64,000 bases of DNA from Myotis daubentonii. Taxonomy: Eukaryota; Chordata; Mammalia; Chiroptera; Vespertilionidae. Shown one piece after another: positions 21,441-34,476 of this stretch. A program made the translations under genes and the position numbers. Under the pieces are notes generated by a model. That model was not told where the DNA came from and ran no database searches. It saw nothing but the letters and a program-made list of their open reading frames with translations. The stretch is from assembly GCF_963259705.1 (NCBI RefSeq), contig NC_081844.1, positions 34,599,341 to 34,663,340 on the forward strand, read 5' to 3'. The number at the start of each line of letters is the position of its first letter. Position 1 is the first letter of the stretch.

Positions 21441-23285
21441 CTGCAAAAAGCCACTTGTTCCCGATCCCACGCCCTCGGCCAGGGGTCCCACCGCGAGTGC
21501 CGGCCTTCGCAATGGAGGCTGACCTCCTAACTGCCTCCCGCCTCCCTTGGCGCTCCTTCATTCATCCTCTCTTATCCACAGGGAGCCCCTTTGCTCTTCG
21601 TCAGAGAAATCTGTGTTGCCTCTGTCATTCTAGAACCCAAGAGTGTCACACCCAGGCCTCCGCTTCTGGGACACACACGAGGACTGACCACCCCCCTCCT
21701 GTCCTCCCAAAACGACACCTCCGTCCCAGGATGACACCTGTCTTCGGCCCTGCCAGCCCTCCAGCTCTCCCTCTCCCCTAGACGAAGCCTTTCCTCCCTA
21801 GCTTAACGAATCCCATCCCTCTTCAGATATCTCCACGGAGAGTCTTGGAATGTTCACCAGTGCCTGCTCCCATCGTCCTCAGAGCCTGGAAAACCATCAG
21901 CCAGGGCGCAGGCGTGCTGTTGCCCTCGGCACACTCACGGGCCCTCCCTCAGTGTCCTCGGTGTGGAATCTCATGTTTTCAGGGGTGTACACTGTGTCCT
22001 GGCAGTTCCCCGTCCTGGGGGTGGGGGGCCAACCCTGTGATGCTGATGGACAGCCCAGGGACCACCGCCATTTCACGGGGGACAGCCCCGGGGGGCTCCC
22101 CAGGCTCAGCTGGGAGCTTTGGAGGCACAGGAGCTGGGAGATGGATGCAGCCTTCTGTGAGCTCCAGCGCAGGGCTATGTGAGCAGGTGCCTCTGTGATG
22201 AAGCACTTGAGCCTCCCTGGAGGCCGGAGCTCCTAGCTCTCTGCTGTCTCGGGGCCGGGTGACAGCCCCTCGTGCCCCCCTCCCTGCGTTCCTGCCATCC
22301 GTCCGCCTCCCCTTGGACTCCCCGACTCTGCTGCCTGTGCTACCTCACCAAGTGTGAGCTCAAACCGTCTGCAGAGCGAAGGAATGCAGAGTGACCGAGT
22401 GACCGAGAAAGGAATGGAGGGAGGAGGCGAGAGGGAAGGGAGATGTGGTCTTGACCAGTGAGAGGCGTATGGCCTTTAGGGTCAGAGGAGTTTAAGCCCA
22501 GCCTGGCCACTTGGACACGTTCCTGAGCTTCATTGTCCTCATGTGTAGAATGCAGATAATAATGGGGTTTTTAAGGGTGTCATGAGGATTATAAATAATG
22601 TATCTAAAGAGGGCCAGGCCAGCATTTGCTGCACATAGTAGGTGCACAAACAAGTAGTAGTGTCCTCATCATCAATAAAAATACAAGTGAATAATGGTAA
22701 GGCCAGAGTGTTGGGGCAAAGGTAATGTCTGTGGGAACAGTGCTGGATCTCGGAGCCATGGATGAACTCCAATCTGTTCTTCACTCTGACTCCTCACTTG
22801 TTTCCAACCCAGGAGGGAGGACAAGGGTGGAAATGTGACGGAACTGGAATGACAGGACTCGGGGCTGGGATGGAGGAGAGGACAGTGGACTATGACAGGG
22901 GAGACCTGGCTTGGGGTCTAGCCCAACTCTCCCTCTGCCTGCACCAGGTGACCCTGCAGATGTCAGTTCCTATCTTGGGTCTCAGTCCTTGTCAGTAGAG
23001 GCTGGGATTGCCCCAACAAGCTCTAAGAGTCCCCCAAGCTCTTACTGTTTAAGATCTTGAATCCAAAGGTCCCTGAAGGAAAGGAACCTGAGGCCCTGTG
23101 GTCAGCCCAGGGCTAAGGGGAGTGTTAGTCACCTGCGGGGAACCCTATGGTAAGCCAGTCATAGTTCAGAGCTGGCAGGTGGCTGTTTCTGCTCATAGAG
23201 TCCGATGGAGAAATGCTCATTCAATGCTCAGCTGGCTCCTGCCATGGCCCTCCTGTCTCCCTTCCCTTCTAAGAATACCTCTTAC
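21441..23285. other. EPHX2 intron 14
   Basis: 1.8 kb. A MIR remnant lies at about 22440-22640. The remainder is GC-rich in its lower half and has no repeat or gene that I recognise. Confidence 0.6.
22440..22640 (+). repeat. MIR SINE remnant
   Basis: 'cctttagggtcagaggag', 'cctggccacttggacacg', 'tgagcttcattgtcctcatg' and 'gggtgtcatgaggattataa' fit a MIR. Confidence 0.6.
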
Positions 23286-23319
23286 CCTTTTCACAGACGT
23301 TGGACGTGTTGAGCTTGGT
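23286..23319 (-). CDS. EPHX2: EPHX2 exon 14, 34-nt microexon
   Basis: Found by requirement of reading phase: exon 13 ends in phase 0 and exon 15 starts with two bases of a codon, so 3n+1 nt are needed between them. On the minus strand a strong acceptor (ttcttcctacag) and donor (GTAAGA) enclose exactly 34 nt, encoding TKLNTSNVCEK plus G. Human has SVLSMHKVCEAG here, so only Leu and VCE are shared. The segment is cap-domain and is poorly conserved in mammals. Length and splice sites are seen; usage is inferred. Confidence 0.85.
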
Positions 23320-25549
23320 CTGTAGGAAGAAAAGTTGGAGATTATGTCATGGGAAAGAAAATCTGCTGGAACAGGTCACCTACGAGTGCCATCAGACTAG
23401 TACAAACATGCTAAACTCCCAAGAGGTAGGCAAGTCCTCAGGGGTCACAGCAGAAATAGCTAACAATCAAAGCTCTGGGCCTAAGCTGCCCCCACTTGCA
23501 GGTCTTGGTGATATGAGAACTTGATTCTATCAACCAATGGGAATAGAGATGAGACCTTAGGTCTATGGCAGATGGGAAGTTAAAAATAAGACCCTCCACA
23601 GTAAATCTGTGGTCCCACCCATCATGACAGAGAGATGTCAAAGGAGTTGGTCCATTCAGTTTGGAACTAAGAGGACACCAAAAAATGTTCACCCAGAAAT
23701 TCATAGCTACAAGCCTGCCTTCACAAGTGCTTGGGTTTGAATTTACACTCTCTCCATGATCTGGAAATACCCAAGATGCAAAGTTAACAGTAACTACAAC
23801 AAAGGATGTCTGACAGAAGCAGCCAGTGCTAAAACACAAGAGGGCCATTTCCTCAATCCCAGCTGAAGCCAACTGGCACAGATTCAGTGCTGCTTCAAGA
23901 TGAGCTCACAAACCAAAATTACAAAACTCCCTCTCTTCTCTATCCCACCCCCCTCTTGCAAATCCCATTGCAAAAAACAGTAAACATAGCAAATAGTGAA
24001 CCTACACGAATAAAATAGAAAGATGCAAATTGACCATCACTTTTCAAAGACCACCAGCCAATCAGGAGTGAGTATGCAAATTAACCCAACAAATTTGCAT
24101 ATGCCGGAGCTGAGCGGCTGGGGGTGGGGTGGCTCCTTGCACAAGTGCCGACACCAAGCAGCTTGAGTCCCGGGGACAGGCGTCCTCGGGACCCAGGCCG
24201 CTCTGAGCCTGTAGGCCTGTGCATAGGGCTGGAGCGGCTGGGGTCCTGGAATGCCCCCGGCCACTCCACGCCTATGTGTGCAGTCGCTGAGCGGCTTGGG
24301 GCAGGGCGGGAATGTCCCCTGCAGCGAGCAAGCAGACAGCAGGGCCCTGCTTGGCCCTGCGGCAGTGAGCCAGAAGAGCAAGCAAGCCCCCACAGAGAGC
24401 AGCAAAGGGCAAGCAGGCCCCCACAGAGAGCAGACACCAGGGCCTGAGGTGGCATCAAGCAGGTGGGTCCTCAGAGAGCAGAGAACCACGGGGAGCAGGC
24501 CTAAGCTGTCTGTAGGACATCCCCTGAGAGCTCCCAGATTGGAAAGGGTGCAGGTTGGGCTGAGGGACCCACCCCCCATGCACGAATTTCATGCACCGGG
24601 CCCCTAGTATCAACTAATAGAACTTGTGAGAGAGAGGGAGAGAATGAAAATGAGTATGCTTAAAATTATTAAAAACATAAAAGAAACTGAAAAACAAGAA
24701 CAGAACAATAGATCAGAGTGATTTGAAAAGGAGCCAAATAAAACTTTCATAAATTTCAAAAAATGTTCATTGAAAGAAAAACAAAAAACACACAAAACTT
24801 CAAAGATGGGTTAACCTGCAGATTAAACACCACTAAAAAACCAATGATAGGGTAGACCGGAGGCATGTTTCACATAAACAATGATAGGAGCCTCTAAAAG
24901 AAAAAAAAAATTGTCAACCTTGAATTCCATATTCAAACTATTCAAGATTGAAAAGCAAAAAAGACGTTTTCTGGCCAAAAACATTATGAGTTTACTATTA
25001 ACAGACTGGAAAGAACTAACTACAAAAGAAAGTCCTTCAGAAAGAAGCAATTGAACTCAATATAAAAGAGTGAGATGCTAGAAGTGGTCAGCACAGAAAG
25101 TGGCAAACATGGGAAAGGCTAAGCAGGCACTGACTATATGAGGGTGGGTGGAGGGTATGGAGATAAACCATTATAAGCAACTGTGGTTGTTCATGAAAAG
25201 GGTTGAAACAGCAATTAATTTGGGGCTTTGATAAACAATTATGCATGTTGGTTAAAATGGTATAATTTCTCCACAGTCACTGTTATAATCATTCTTTGAT
25301 TTTAGTTTCAAAGCTTTACTGGTGTGTGGCAGTGAGGATGTGACCTTCCCCCATCAGTGTGACCGGTAGCGTGGGATCCCACTCACCCTGACTACAGGAA
25401 TCACAGGGAAGAGGGCCAGCTTGCTCATTCCCAGGCTCCAGTCCCCACCCCATCTTCCCAGGGAGGCCATGCAGAGACCTCTGCACCCCTGCCGCTCCCC
25501 CTTCCTGCTACCTATCCCCCTTCTACCCTCCCACCCCCATACCCCTCAC
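23320..25549. other. EPHX2 intron 13
   Basis: 2.2 kb. Dominated by a Helitron (24000-24607). On either side (about 23560-23999 and 24608-25080) lies AT-rich sequence that looks like an old LINE or other repeat that I could not assign. Confidence 0.6.
24000..24607 (+). mobile_element. HeliBat-type non-autonomous Helitron
   Basis: The 3' end has the hairpin atgcacgaatttcatgcac followed by cgggcccCTAG and a target T. The diverged 5' end (cctacacgaataaaatag... atgcaaattgacc) matches the HeliBat start. The interior is GC-rich and has a direct repeat around 'cccccacagagagcag' (24389 and 24419). No Rep/helicase coding is present. Confidence 0.85.
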
Positions 25550-25621
25550 CTCATCATGTGCTCTGAAAAAGAGTTTGAAAGTCCGGTACAGGTCCTCTTC
25601 CAGTTCAGCCTCAGCCACTCC
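25550..25621 (-). CDS. EPHX2: EPHX2 exon 13
   Basis: Acceptor tttgttttag, donor GTGAGG, 72 nt, phase 0 at both ends. Encodes GVAEAELEEDLYRTFKLFF then RAHDE. Cap-domain segment directly after the lid Tyr exon. Human reads GVAEAELEQNLSRTFKSLF here. Confidence 0.96.
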
Positions 25622-25764
25622 CTAAAACAAAGTGTAAAGGAAGTCAGCTGTCTCTGAGGCATGAATCCACCAGGGGCAACCGCTCAGAAATAATAGAGCT
25701 TCTTCCTCCACACAGTCGCTGGGGGACCAGTGTTATGGGAAGGAACTGAGGCAGAGCATGGCAG

Positions 25765-26115
25765 TGTGTCTTAGTCCATTCCAGCTGCTATAACAGAACC
25801 ACAGATTGTGTAGTTTACAAACACAGATACTTATTTAGTCTGGAGGCTGGGACGTCCAAGACCAAGGCCCCAGCAGACTCAGTGTCTGGTGAGAGCCCAC
25901 TTCCTGGTTCAGAGATGGCATCTTCTCACTGTGTGCTCACGTGGTGGAGGGGGGAGGGGACTATCTGGGCACTAATTCCCTGTATGAGGGCTCTGCCCTC
26001 GAGACCCAATCATCTCCCAAAGGTTCCACCTCCTATTAACATCACATAAGGATTGGGATTTCAAGATAGGAATTTGAGGTGGGGTGAGGGTGGGGAGTGG
26101 ACACAAACATTCAGT
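25765..26115 (-). repeat. ERVL-MaLR LTR, reverse orientation
   Basis: 'ttagtccattccagctgctat', 'ggaggctgggacgtccaaga' and 'gagacccaatcatctccc' are typical of the reverse complement of MaLR-family LTRs. LTR only, no internal coding region. Confidence 0.7.
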
Positions 26116-26139
26116 CTATAGCAAAGTGCCAATCTATTT

Positions 26140-26460
26140 TTATCTCCTCCTTCCAAATGCTCACCTAAACACACCCAGGCAACCACTAAACCGGATTGCA
26201 GAATGTTTTCTAAACGGTGCCCTGCTTTCCCACCTCCTTGATTTAAAATATTGTAGCCTCCACCAAGAACACCTACCTCCCTCAGTTTGGCCTTCAAGAA
26301 GCCTTCAATATCTGCCCCAAACACTGCCTCCTCCATGAAGTCCTGTCTTCCCCCATCACATAAAATAACTCTGCCCTTCTCGGTTCCCACAGAGCCTTTG
26401 CTGTGTCTCCTCGGAGCCCCCTGAGCGCAGGGAAGCATCCACTCATCTTCTGCCCGGGAC
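26140..26460 (-). repeat. L2 LINE 3' remnant
   Basis: 'actgcctcctccatgaagtcc' and 'cacagagcctttgctgtg' with following text match the complementary strand of the L2 3' region. Confidence 0.5.
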
Positions 26461-29034
26461 CATCTGTGACTGGTCCTGGGTAAGGCTGACGGTATGTATG
26501 TCCCTCTCCTAGGAATGTTCCCAGAGAGGAGGGTCCCATAAGCCAGGCAATAGCCACTGCAGTGGCCAGCACCCTCCGTCCCTGCTCACTGCAAGAGTTC
26601 CTTCTCCACTGCATTGTTTGTTCTGCATATTGCAGATCATGAGAGCTCTGGGTCCACGGGACGCCAGCACCGCAGCAAAGGACACATTTGTCATCCGGTG
26701 GTGCTGGGTCTGCAGTTTATGATTTTATGAGGAAAGGGATGCTGTCGTGTTAATTACAATCCCCTTACATCTGTAAGATTCAATTATGATGGAGAATCAA
26801 TCTGCTGTGTGATGAATGCCGAGGCAAGAAACAGCCACGGGAGGAAGCACATTTGAAGTGATCGATGAAAGCCCCGGTCAGCCCTGTCGCCACGAGTCAT
26901 CACTCTTATTTATTGAGAGCAGCCCCATCCCAGAAACCGCTGCTGTTCAGGAGCCCAGGGGTGTATGTCAGTGTGTGGAGGCATCGTCACAGGCCAGAGG
27001 TCTGGGCGGGGCTTTGGCCCTCAAATGGTCCTTCGAGAGCGAACAGATGCCAAGAGGGTCAACAGAAAATCCAGGGAGCTCCCACAAAGCATGAGCGTGG
27101 GCAGCCTTTGTGCCTCAGCTGCCAAGATCACAGACTGTCTCCCGGGGGAGATGGGAGCCTCCCTCTAATCAGTGGGCCGGGGCAGCAGCTCTGCTTCATG
27201 TTCCGTCTACCTTGATAATAACTGGAATTTCTGTGAAACTCGGGGCCGAGTTCTCTCAAAGCACGCCAGAAAACAGGGCTGGGTGGTTGTCTCTGGGGTT
27301 GAGGATGCCAGTGGATAGAGGCACCTGATGCCTGGGCAAGAAGAAAAAACTATTCATTACTCCCTGCAGCCTGGCCAGGCAGATGAGAGAGAGGAGTCAG
27401 GACTCAGAGGGGCCCTGGCGCCCTGAGTCACTCTGACGCCACACTCGCTGGTCACTCGGCACTGAGGTGGGAGGGCCATCTCGAGGAGGAAGACCCTCAG
27501 GTTGAGGTGTGACCGTGTTCGAAGGCGGATTATAAATGGCCAGGCTGGAAGCGAGAACTCCAGACTCCAAGCCCCTCAGTATTTGGTTCTTTTCACTATA
27601 ACATCACACCACCCATTGAAGAAAACAAAAATGAAATGCCACGAGTGTCTTCCGTGAATGGCACAAAACAAAACCATGATAAAGACTGTGAGGAGGTAGC
27701 TCACGGCTCCTCAGTTGAGGACGGGTGAAATGAATCATGGTCCATCTGAAAAGGAAGGAGGTAAATCTATAGGTACTGATAGGGAAATCTGTCTAAGATC
27801 TATTGAATAAAAAAAAGCAGAATGATTCAATTTATACTAAAAATTATGTATACACTCATGTGCACACACACACACACACACTTACTTAAAAATGTATTTT
27901 TTAAAATGGGAAACACCAAACCATTCACAGTAGCTAGTTATAGATGAGTGAAGGGGGATTTGATTTTTTATTTTACACAACTCAGTACTTTTTTTTAAGC
28001 TCATTTTTTTTTGTCTTTGCTGCCTCCTCGTCCGTCCTCCTTTTCTTACTAATACAAATGCAAAGCCTATTCCCTTCTTTGCCAAGCAAAGAAAAACACA
28101 CCTTCTAGTATTAGTTTCCACCAGACTTGGCAAATTCTCAGGGCAAGATAGTAAACATGTGGGCTAAGGGTTCAAATAGCTGGGGCTGGGGCTGGATCTA
28201 AACCCAGAGTTTGTCTAAGCCACACCCCGCAGTGCTCAGCAAACTGAAGCGAGGGGGTGCGGGGGAGGCGGGGCTGTGTCATATTTAACTTATTGGCCTG
28301 GATTCAGCTTACATTTGCAGCTATAACCTGTTTGAAAACCATCCAATGACACCATCCTTTTTCCGATGAGGAAACCGAGGGCCAGAGATAGGAAGGGACT
28401 TGATCTATCACTGAGTAGGTAGCAGACATGCAGGCAGAACCAGGTGCATGGTTTCTCCTTAAGACCCCGCTCTGTGCTTACCCTGACCATGCCAGCGGGA
28501 TTCCTGGGCTCCTGGCTGTGGCCAGGTCACTGATTTGAATATCCACCATTTCCCTGACAAGAGGTTTCGTTCTTAAGAACAAAACCATCCCCACACTCTT
28601 CCTGCAGATTTTAAACCCAGCTGCTGTAACAGAACAATAGAGGTACTGATTTTTTTCACAATGACTGTATCAACCTTCGAAACCAAACACTCTCCCGCTA
28701 GGACTGCGATGATTTAGTGTCTTCCCCCTGAGGTCACTTTTTCAATGAGGACTTTGAGCTCATCCTGGTTTGCTCCTTCCCTCTCTTCTGGGACACACAG
28801 ACACACTCAGTCCAAGCTCCCTCCCAGCGTGGCATAAGGGGAGGCACGTGGGCTCTGAAGTCAAGCAAGACCAGGTCAACATCCTGACCCAGTCATGTAC
28901 TTAGTATCAGCCAGTTAGTAAGCCCGTCAGAGTCTCTGCTTGCTCAGCTGAAAGGCCGGGAGAGATGCCACAGGGTTGCTGTGAACACAACTAACTGCAT
29001 CCGGCACTCAAAAAAGCTGTAGCTGCAACCCCAT

Positions 29035-29440
29035 TGTCCATGATGGATGAAGAAACAAATGTCACATACAGTAGGCTATCATTGTCTTAAGGAGAAAGGA
29101 AATTCTGACTTGTGCTACAGTGTGAATGAACCCTGAGGACATAATGCTAAGTGAAATAAGCCAGACACAAAAGGACAAACATTGTATGAGTCCACTTAGA
29201 GGAGTAAAATTCACAGAGGCAGGAAGCAGAATGGGGCTGCCAAGGTCTGGGGGGAAGAGTGAGTGGGGAGTTAATGTTTAACGGGGTCAGAGTTTCAGTT
29301 CTGCAAGATGAAGAGAGTTCTGGAAAGGATGGAGGTGATGGTTGCATAACAATGTGAATGCGCTTAATGCCACTGAACTGTATACTTAAAATGGTTAAAA
29401 TGGTAAATTTGATGTTATGTGTATTTTACAACTTAAAAAT
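29035..29440 (+). repeat. L1 LINE 3'-end remnant
   Basis: 'ataatgctaagtgaaataag', 'gggctgccaaggtctgggg' and 'tgccactgaactgtatactt' are L1 3'-end signatures. Confidence 0.75.
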
Positions 29441-30677
29441 AATAAAGATAACTTTAATGAGCTAAATCCCACTGATCAATACTCTAAATGAAGTTTGATC
29501 AAAACACAATACACAAAAACAAAACAAAACACACAATACACAGTGAAACTACTACTTCCTGTTTTCTATCTCCTATAATTACACAAATACAGCTTTTTTA
29601 CCAGTATAAAGCAGTATTTCTCAAAGTGTAGTCAGAAGAAACCTTGGGGAACCCTGAAGCCCTTTGAGGGCACATAGAAGATACATAAATATTCGCTAGA
29701 TGAAATAATGAATATTAATTCTTCACAAGTAATACCAGTTAAGGCATTTCTGACCTTTGAACATATTTGTAATGCTCAATCCCTCACACACATTACAGGG
29801 CACCTTTGTTTCACAGCAGCTAGGAGTCTCCTTACAAATATTCAGTCCAAAGGATGAAAAGAGAGAGAGAAAAAAAGAGGTAGAAGAGAAAAAAGTGGAC
29901 ATGAAACCCCACACCCTCTCCCTCCCTCTGGATTCTCCACATGGGGAACCCCACTGGTGGGGCCAGAGTGTTGAGGGCCTGTTGTAACCTATACACAGGC
30001 CCTGGGGCCGGGCTAGGGGAGAAGGTGCAAGGGTGAGAAGTGACAAAGGTGCATGGGGCATTCGAGGCGGTGAAGAGACCTGTGGGGCGGGGTGCTCTGG
30101 GAGGGGAGCTCTGGGCACACAGAGGGCAGGGGGAGAGGGTTGGACTCTTGCGGTGGGAGCCAAGCAGAGCCAGAGATTAGAAATGGGTCAAATAAGAGGT
30201 GAGAGGGACCCAAACCCAGCTTCCTAATTTAGTGTGGGACTCTGTCCCCTCCTCAATTCCCAGAGGCTAAGGAGCTGCCACTCAAGAACCAAGATCCACC
30301 GTTTGCTTCCCTCCCCCTCACCAGATGCTTCCCCGGTGTGAGCTGTACCAGGGGAAGCGAACACCCGGGAAAGGGCGACAAGCAGAACATCACACCTTAG
30401 ACTGGCCTCCGATTTCTAGTCCAGCTGAAAGGATTTTCACGGGCCACCTGTGATGGGGTGATGAACCTCCACTACCGCTCACATCGACTACAACCTGGGG
30501 CCCCTTTCCAGGCTTTGCACAATGTATCTACCTCCTTCCAGTCCCACTCATAGATCACATTCCAAATATGCCTGTTTCTCACAGTCCCCACCCTTCCCCC
30601 ACACTGTCCCCCTCCTGTTGTTATCCTCCTATTTCTTTCACAAGGGACACTGTCTCTTCTTCCCTTTACCCACCTGT

Positions 30678-31005
30678 TATGGGCTGAACTGTGTCTTCCC
30701 GAAGTTCCTATGAAGTCCTGACCCCTAGTAACTCAGAATGGAATGGTATTGGGAGATGGGGGTCTGAGACAGGTGCCCTTATAAGAAGAGGAAATGTGGA
30801 CACAGAGACACCCGCACAGAGGATATACCATGTGAGGACACATGGAGAAGGGGGCCATCAACCAAGGAGGGGGCTTCAGAAGAAACCAACCCTGTAGACA
30901 CCATGATCTTGGACTTCTGGCCTCCAGAACTGAGTGATAATAAATTCTGTTGTCTAAGCCACCCAGTCCACAGTACGTTGCTATGGCAGCCCTAACTGAC
31001 TAGTA
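30678..31005 (+). repeat. MLT1-like MaLR solo LTR
   Basis: Starts gttatgggctgaactgtg and ends ...gctatggcagccctaactga. Contains 'cccttataagaagaggaaat' and the AATAAA-like region 'gataataaattctgttgtct'. Confidence 0.8.
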
Positions 31006-31298
31006 TGCCATCTAATCATACCCATCCTTCAAGAGCAAGACGACTTCAAACTAATTAAGGTCATTTTGACTCCATTCAAACGTAAGGAAGCTGGCTCTTC
31101 CCACACCCTGGGCTGTGGCTCGGGAGGGCCCTGGCTTCAGTGGAGGATGTGATACTCGAGCGTCTTTTCATGATATTGCTGGATGCATCTGGCATCTTGC
31201 TGAATGGGTCGGGTTAGTGCTCGAATAAAAACTTCTTCTTTCGAGGCACCATCTCTTAGAGAAAATTTACTCACTGAATCAAAACTGGGATGGTTATT

Positions 31299-31931
31299 GC
31301 CTGGCCATATGGTTCAGTGGTTGAGCATCAACCTATGAACCAGGAGGTCACAGTTTGATTCTGGATCAGGCCACATGCCCAGGTTGCAGGCTCGATCCCC
31401 AGAGTGGGGTGTGCAGGAGGCAGTCAATCAATGATTCGCTCTCATCATTGACATTTCTATCTCGCTATCTCTCCTGTCTTCTCAGAAATATATATATATA
31501 TATATGCATAAGTGAACATTATGACTGAACGATCCGTTGACTAGTCTCTATGACACGCACTGACCACCATGGGGCAGACGCTCAACGCAGGAGCTGCCCC
31601 CTGATGGTCAGTGTGCTCCCACAGCGGGAGCACCACTCAGCCAGAAAGCTGGGCTCAAGGCTGGTGAGAGCAGCAGAGGCGGCGAGAGCCTCTCCTGGCT
31701 TGGCAGCAGCGCTACCAAGTGGTGGCACCAGGCACAGTGAGCCTGGATGAGCACAGGACCTGGCCCTGGCTCAGGCTCCTCCTTGGCCACCTGCTGCTTG
31801 GCACACTGCTACATCCCCTGAGGGGTTCCAGATTGCGAGAGGGCACAGGCCAGGCTGGGGCCCCCATACCCCCACCCCCAAGCACAAATCCGTGCACTGG
31901 GCCCCTAGTATATTATAAAAACACACACAAT
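31299..31931 (+). repeat. VES SINE whose tail carries a Helitron
   Basis: SINE head gcctggccatatggttcag at 31299. The A-rich tail is interrupted by the Helitron at about 31487-31908 and resumes as 'ttataaaaacacacacaat'. The SINE target duplication flanks the whole: aaaactggg[a/t]tggtt at 31281-31296 and 31932-31947. Confidence 0.85.
31487..31908 (+). mobile_element. HeliBat-type Helitron nested in a SINE tail
   Basis: The 5' part 'cataagtgaacattatgact... cactgaccaccatggggcag' is the same subfamily as 61504-62003. The 3' end is gcacaaatccgtgcac plus tgggcccCTAG and T. A subterminal inverted repeat (ctgaccaccatggggcag against cccctgatggtcagtg) is visible. Non-coding. Confidence 0.85.
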
Positions 31932-32567
31932 AAAACTGGGTTGGTTGTGACCTTTGTTATAAATAGTATGACCTTCAAGTATTGGAAGGTCAAGAAATGG
32001 GTGAGAGATGTGGGGAAACGCTCTGTGCTCTTGATTAATGAATTTGATCCACTCTTCTCTCTTTACAGTGTTAAAGAAAATTCTTTTATCCTTTCTGGTA
32101 TTACCTGGATGTAGCTGGACATTGGGGTCCAGAATCCGCAAATGAATGACTAGCAGGTGCCCCCACTGCTGAGGTGAGCTGTGGGGTTAGGGAGGCAGAT
32201 GATGCTGGCTCACATTGCTGCTCTCAGTGAATCCCCATGAAATGTGGCAGTGACACCCCATCACACATATCACCCAAGCTCCAAGGGGCATCCTGGGTGT
32301 TGTGGCACATGGGGTGACACCTAGCAACCCCTCCACATCTCCCAAAGCACACAAAGGGCCAGTGTAGGGCTTTTAGGCTCTGCTGCTCCCTGTGATCACA
32401 AACCTTCCTCCTCAAGAAGCCAAGGGCAGGAGCTGTCACCAACATGAGGTGGGTTCTACTCTACCTAGGAACAGCTCCAAACTAGTGCTCAGCTCCCACT
32501 CCACAGTTTTGAAGAAGCAGGAGAACCTGGCGTGCTGTCAGCCCCACCACTGTCCCCCTCACCAACC

Positions 32568-32569
<2 letters not shown>

Positions 32570-32620
<51 letters not shown>
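32570..32620. repeat. (CA)n microsatellite
   Basis: About 50 bp of uninterrupted CA, 196 bp from the donor side of EPHX2 exon 12. Confidence 0.95.
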
Positions 32621-32622
<2 letters not shown>

Positions 32623-32815
32623 GTGCCATCACCTGGAAAGGACCAGCTGAGCTCTGGAGTCAGTTTCATCTGAGCCCATTTGTACAATAATTTCTGAATA
32701 AAGCCACAGAAAATTAAAGGGGACAGAGATACATCAAGCCAATGGGGAGGGGAGAGAAAGGGGAAAGAAGAACAATACCTTGCTAGGGTCATTGATCTCA
32801 GGGCCCCAAACTTAC

Positions 32816-32927
32816 CGGTTCTTGGAAATAGAGCTGGTAATTAAAAACAGGATTGGCTTTGAGTATCTCCATCAGCGACACATTGGGGTTTGCTGGCATG
32901 AAGGGAGTATTCAAACTTGCCACTGCC
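32816..32927 (-). CDS. EPHX2: EPHX2 exon 12, first lid Tyr
   Basis: Acceptor tttccatag, donor GTAAGT, 112 nt. The first G completes an Arg codon begun in exon 11. Encodes AVASLNTPFMPANPN then VSLMEILKANPVFNYQLYF and QEP. The Tyr in FNYQLYFQEP corresponds to human Tyr383, the second lid tyrosine that polarises the epoxide. Confidence 0.97.
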
Positions 32928-34476
32928 CTATGGAAAGAAGAGGCACCAAGACTTAGACCCTGTCAGACGATAGTCTATAAGGACCTTGCACATCAAGCCA
33001 AAGCTCAAAGTGGGAAAGTGATGTGCACAAGCTCTCACACCGTCAGTGTGTGGGAGAATGGGCTCTGCACTCAGATTTCTTGAATCCCAGCCCAGGGGTT
33101 CCCTTCCCCACCCCCCCGCCACCCCACCTCATCCCCGTTAAACTGCAGTATTTCTCACTTGCCTTAGATGAAGACAGACAGAACACACACACAACTACAT
33201 CTAGTGTATCAACCTTGACCAGAATATGTGAACACTATAATTTCTCCCTAATTTTTAGCATTTTTTTCCTTCTTTCCTTCACTCACTGTGTCTCTCCTGT
33301 GTTGAGTGTAATTCCATGCTATATACTAGGGGAGAAAAAAATATAAAATCAGTATTCAAGGAGCTTATTATAACTTAATAAGGAAAACTAGACAAATACA
33401 CCCATGGCTTTATTATGCAATAGACTGTGAGATAAGCGTGAGAACAGCACAGAATGCCGTGGGTGCTCAGGAGGATAAAACATTTCTGGATCTGGGTGTC
33501 ATGGAAGACCTGGTGCGAATGTGAACTTGGCATCTAACCCAGTAGGTAGAGAAACTTTTTGGTGAATCCAATTGTTAAGAACTGAGCTCTTATTTTGCCT
33601 TTGAATGAGGAAGAGGACAGAGAGAGAAGCTAAAGAGATCAGAAAAGCAAGAGTGTGAACAAATTATAAATATTTTAGAAAATGTTTGCTTTTTCTTAGT
33701 CTTTGATCCCACTCTACCATTTGAGCTGGTGTTGAGCTGAACCTAGTTCTCCTGTGTTTCCGTTCTTATAAACTTAGCCAAATAAAAAGGAACTAGATTC
33801 GTTAGGGAAACCAGATGGCAGGTAAGGATAATGCTTATTGAACCTGCTAAGATCCCAGACTGAAATGGGAGGTCAGACAAGTTTTCATTTTGGTTGCCAG
33901 CTCAAAAGGAGTGTGGCTGCAAAAAACCACCCGCCTCTCTGGGTTGGAAACCCATCTGAAAGCTCCTGCTGCAGCTCTGAAATGCCTTTCTAACCTGACA
34001 TCTGTGCAGCACGTTGCAGGTTGGGTAGTCAGGTTGCCGCTTTGTGGTCGAGGACACAAGGCCTAACGAAGTGATCTGTCACACAGCCAATTCAGGGCGA
34101 AACTGGAAGCCACATTTTCTGACTCCCTGTCCAGGACTGACGTCTCTCCTGATGCCTAATTCTATAAGCCCAACACCCCTGCCGCCTTCCCACTCCCCTC
34201 AGGGTCTACCATCCTTCTCCCGCGTGCCCACTGAGTACTGTCCCTGAATTATCTGTCCCACCACCAGCAACTGAGACAGGCCTCACTTTCTAAGACATTA
34301 GCTCATTAAGCCCTCCTTGTTAATGTGTCAGTGGGCACGAAGGAGCTAAGGTACTACCTTCCCAGATAACCTATTTGTTTTCCAGACATTTTCTGTGGTT
34401 TGAGACTCAAGGAAGGATTCTAATGGGAATTCAGCCCCAGTCTTACCCAAATTCTCATTGCTCATGGCCTAATTAC
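32928..34476. other. EPHX2 intron 11
   Basis: 1.5 kb. An L2-like 3' end may lie at about 33270-33510 and a MIR-like piece at about 34040-34140. Nothing else recognised. Confidence 0.55.

Larger units (their letters stand above)
25622..32815. other. EPHX2 intron 12
   Basis: 7.2 kb. Holds MaLR LTRs (25765-26115, 30678-31005), an L2 piece (26140-26460), an L1 3' end (29035-29440), a VES SINE with a Helitron nested in its tail (31299-31931) and a (CA)n (32570-32620). Two MIR-like pieces may lie near 28340-28450 and 28830-29000. Spans 26470-28300 and 29450-30670 show nothing else that I can name. Confidence 0.65.

Noticed and set aside
24037..24579. 180-codon minus-strand open frame
   Set aside because: Lies within the GC-rich interior of a non-autonomous Helitron; low stop density is explained by base composition.
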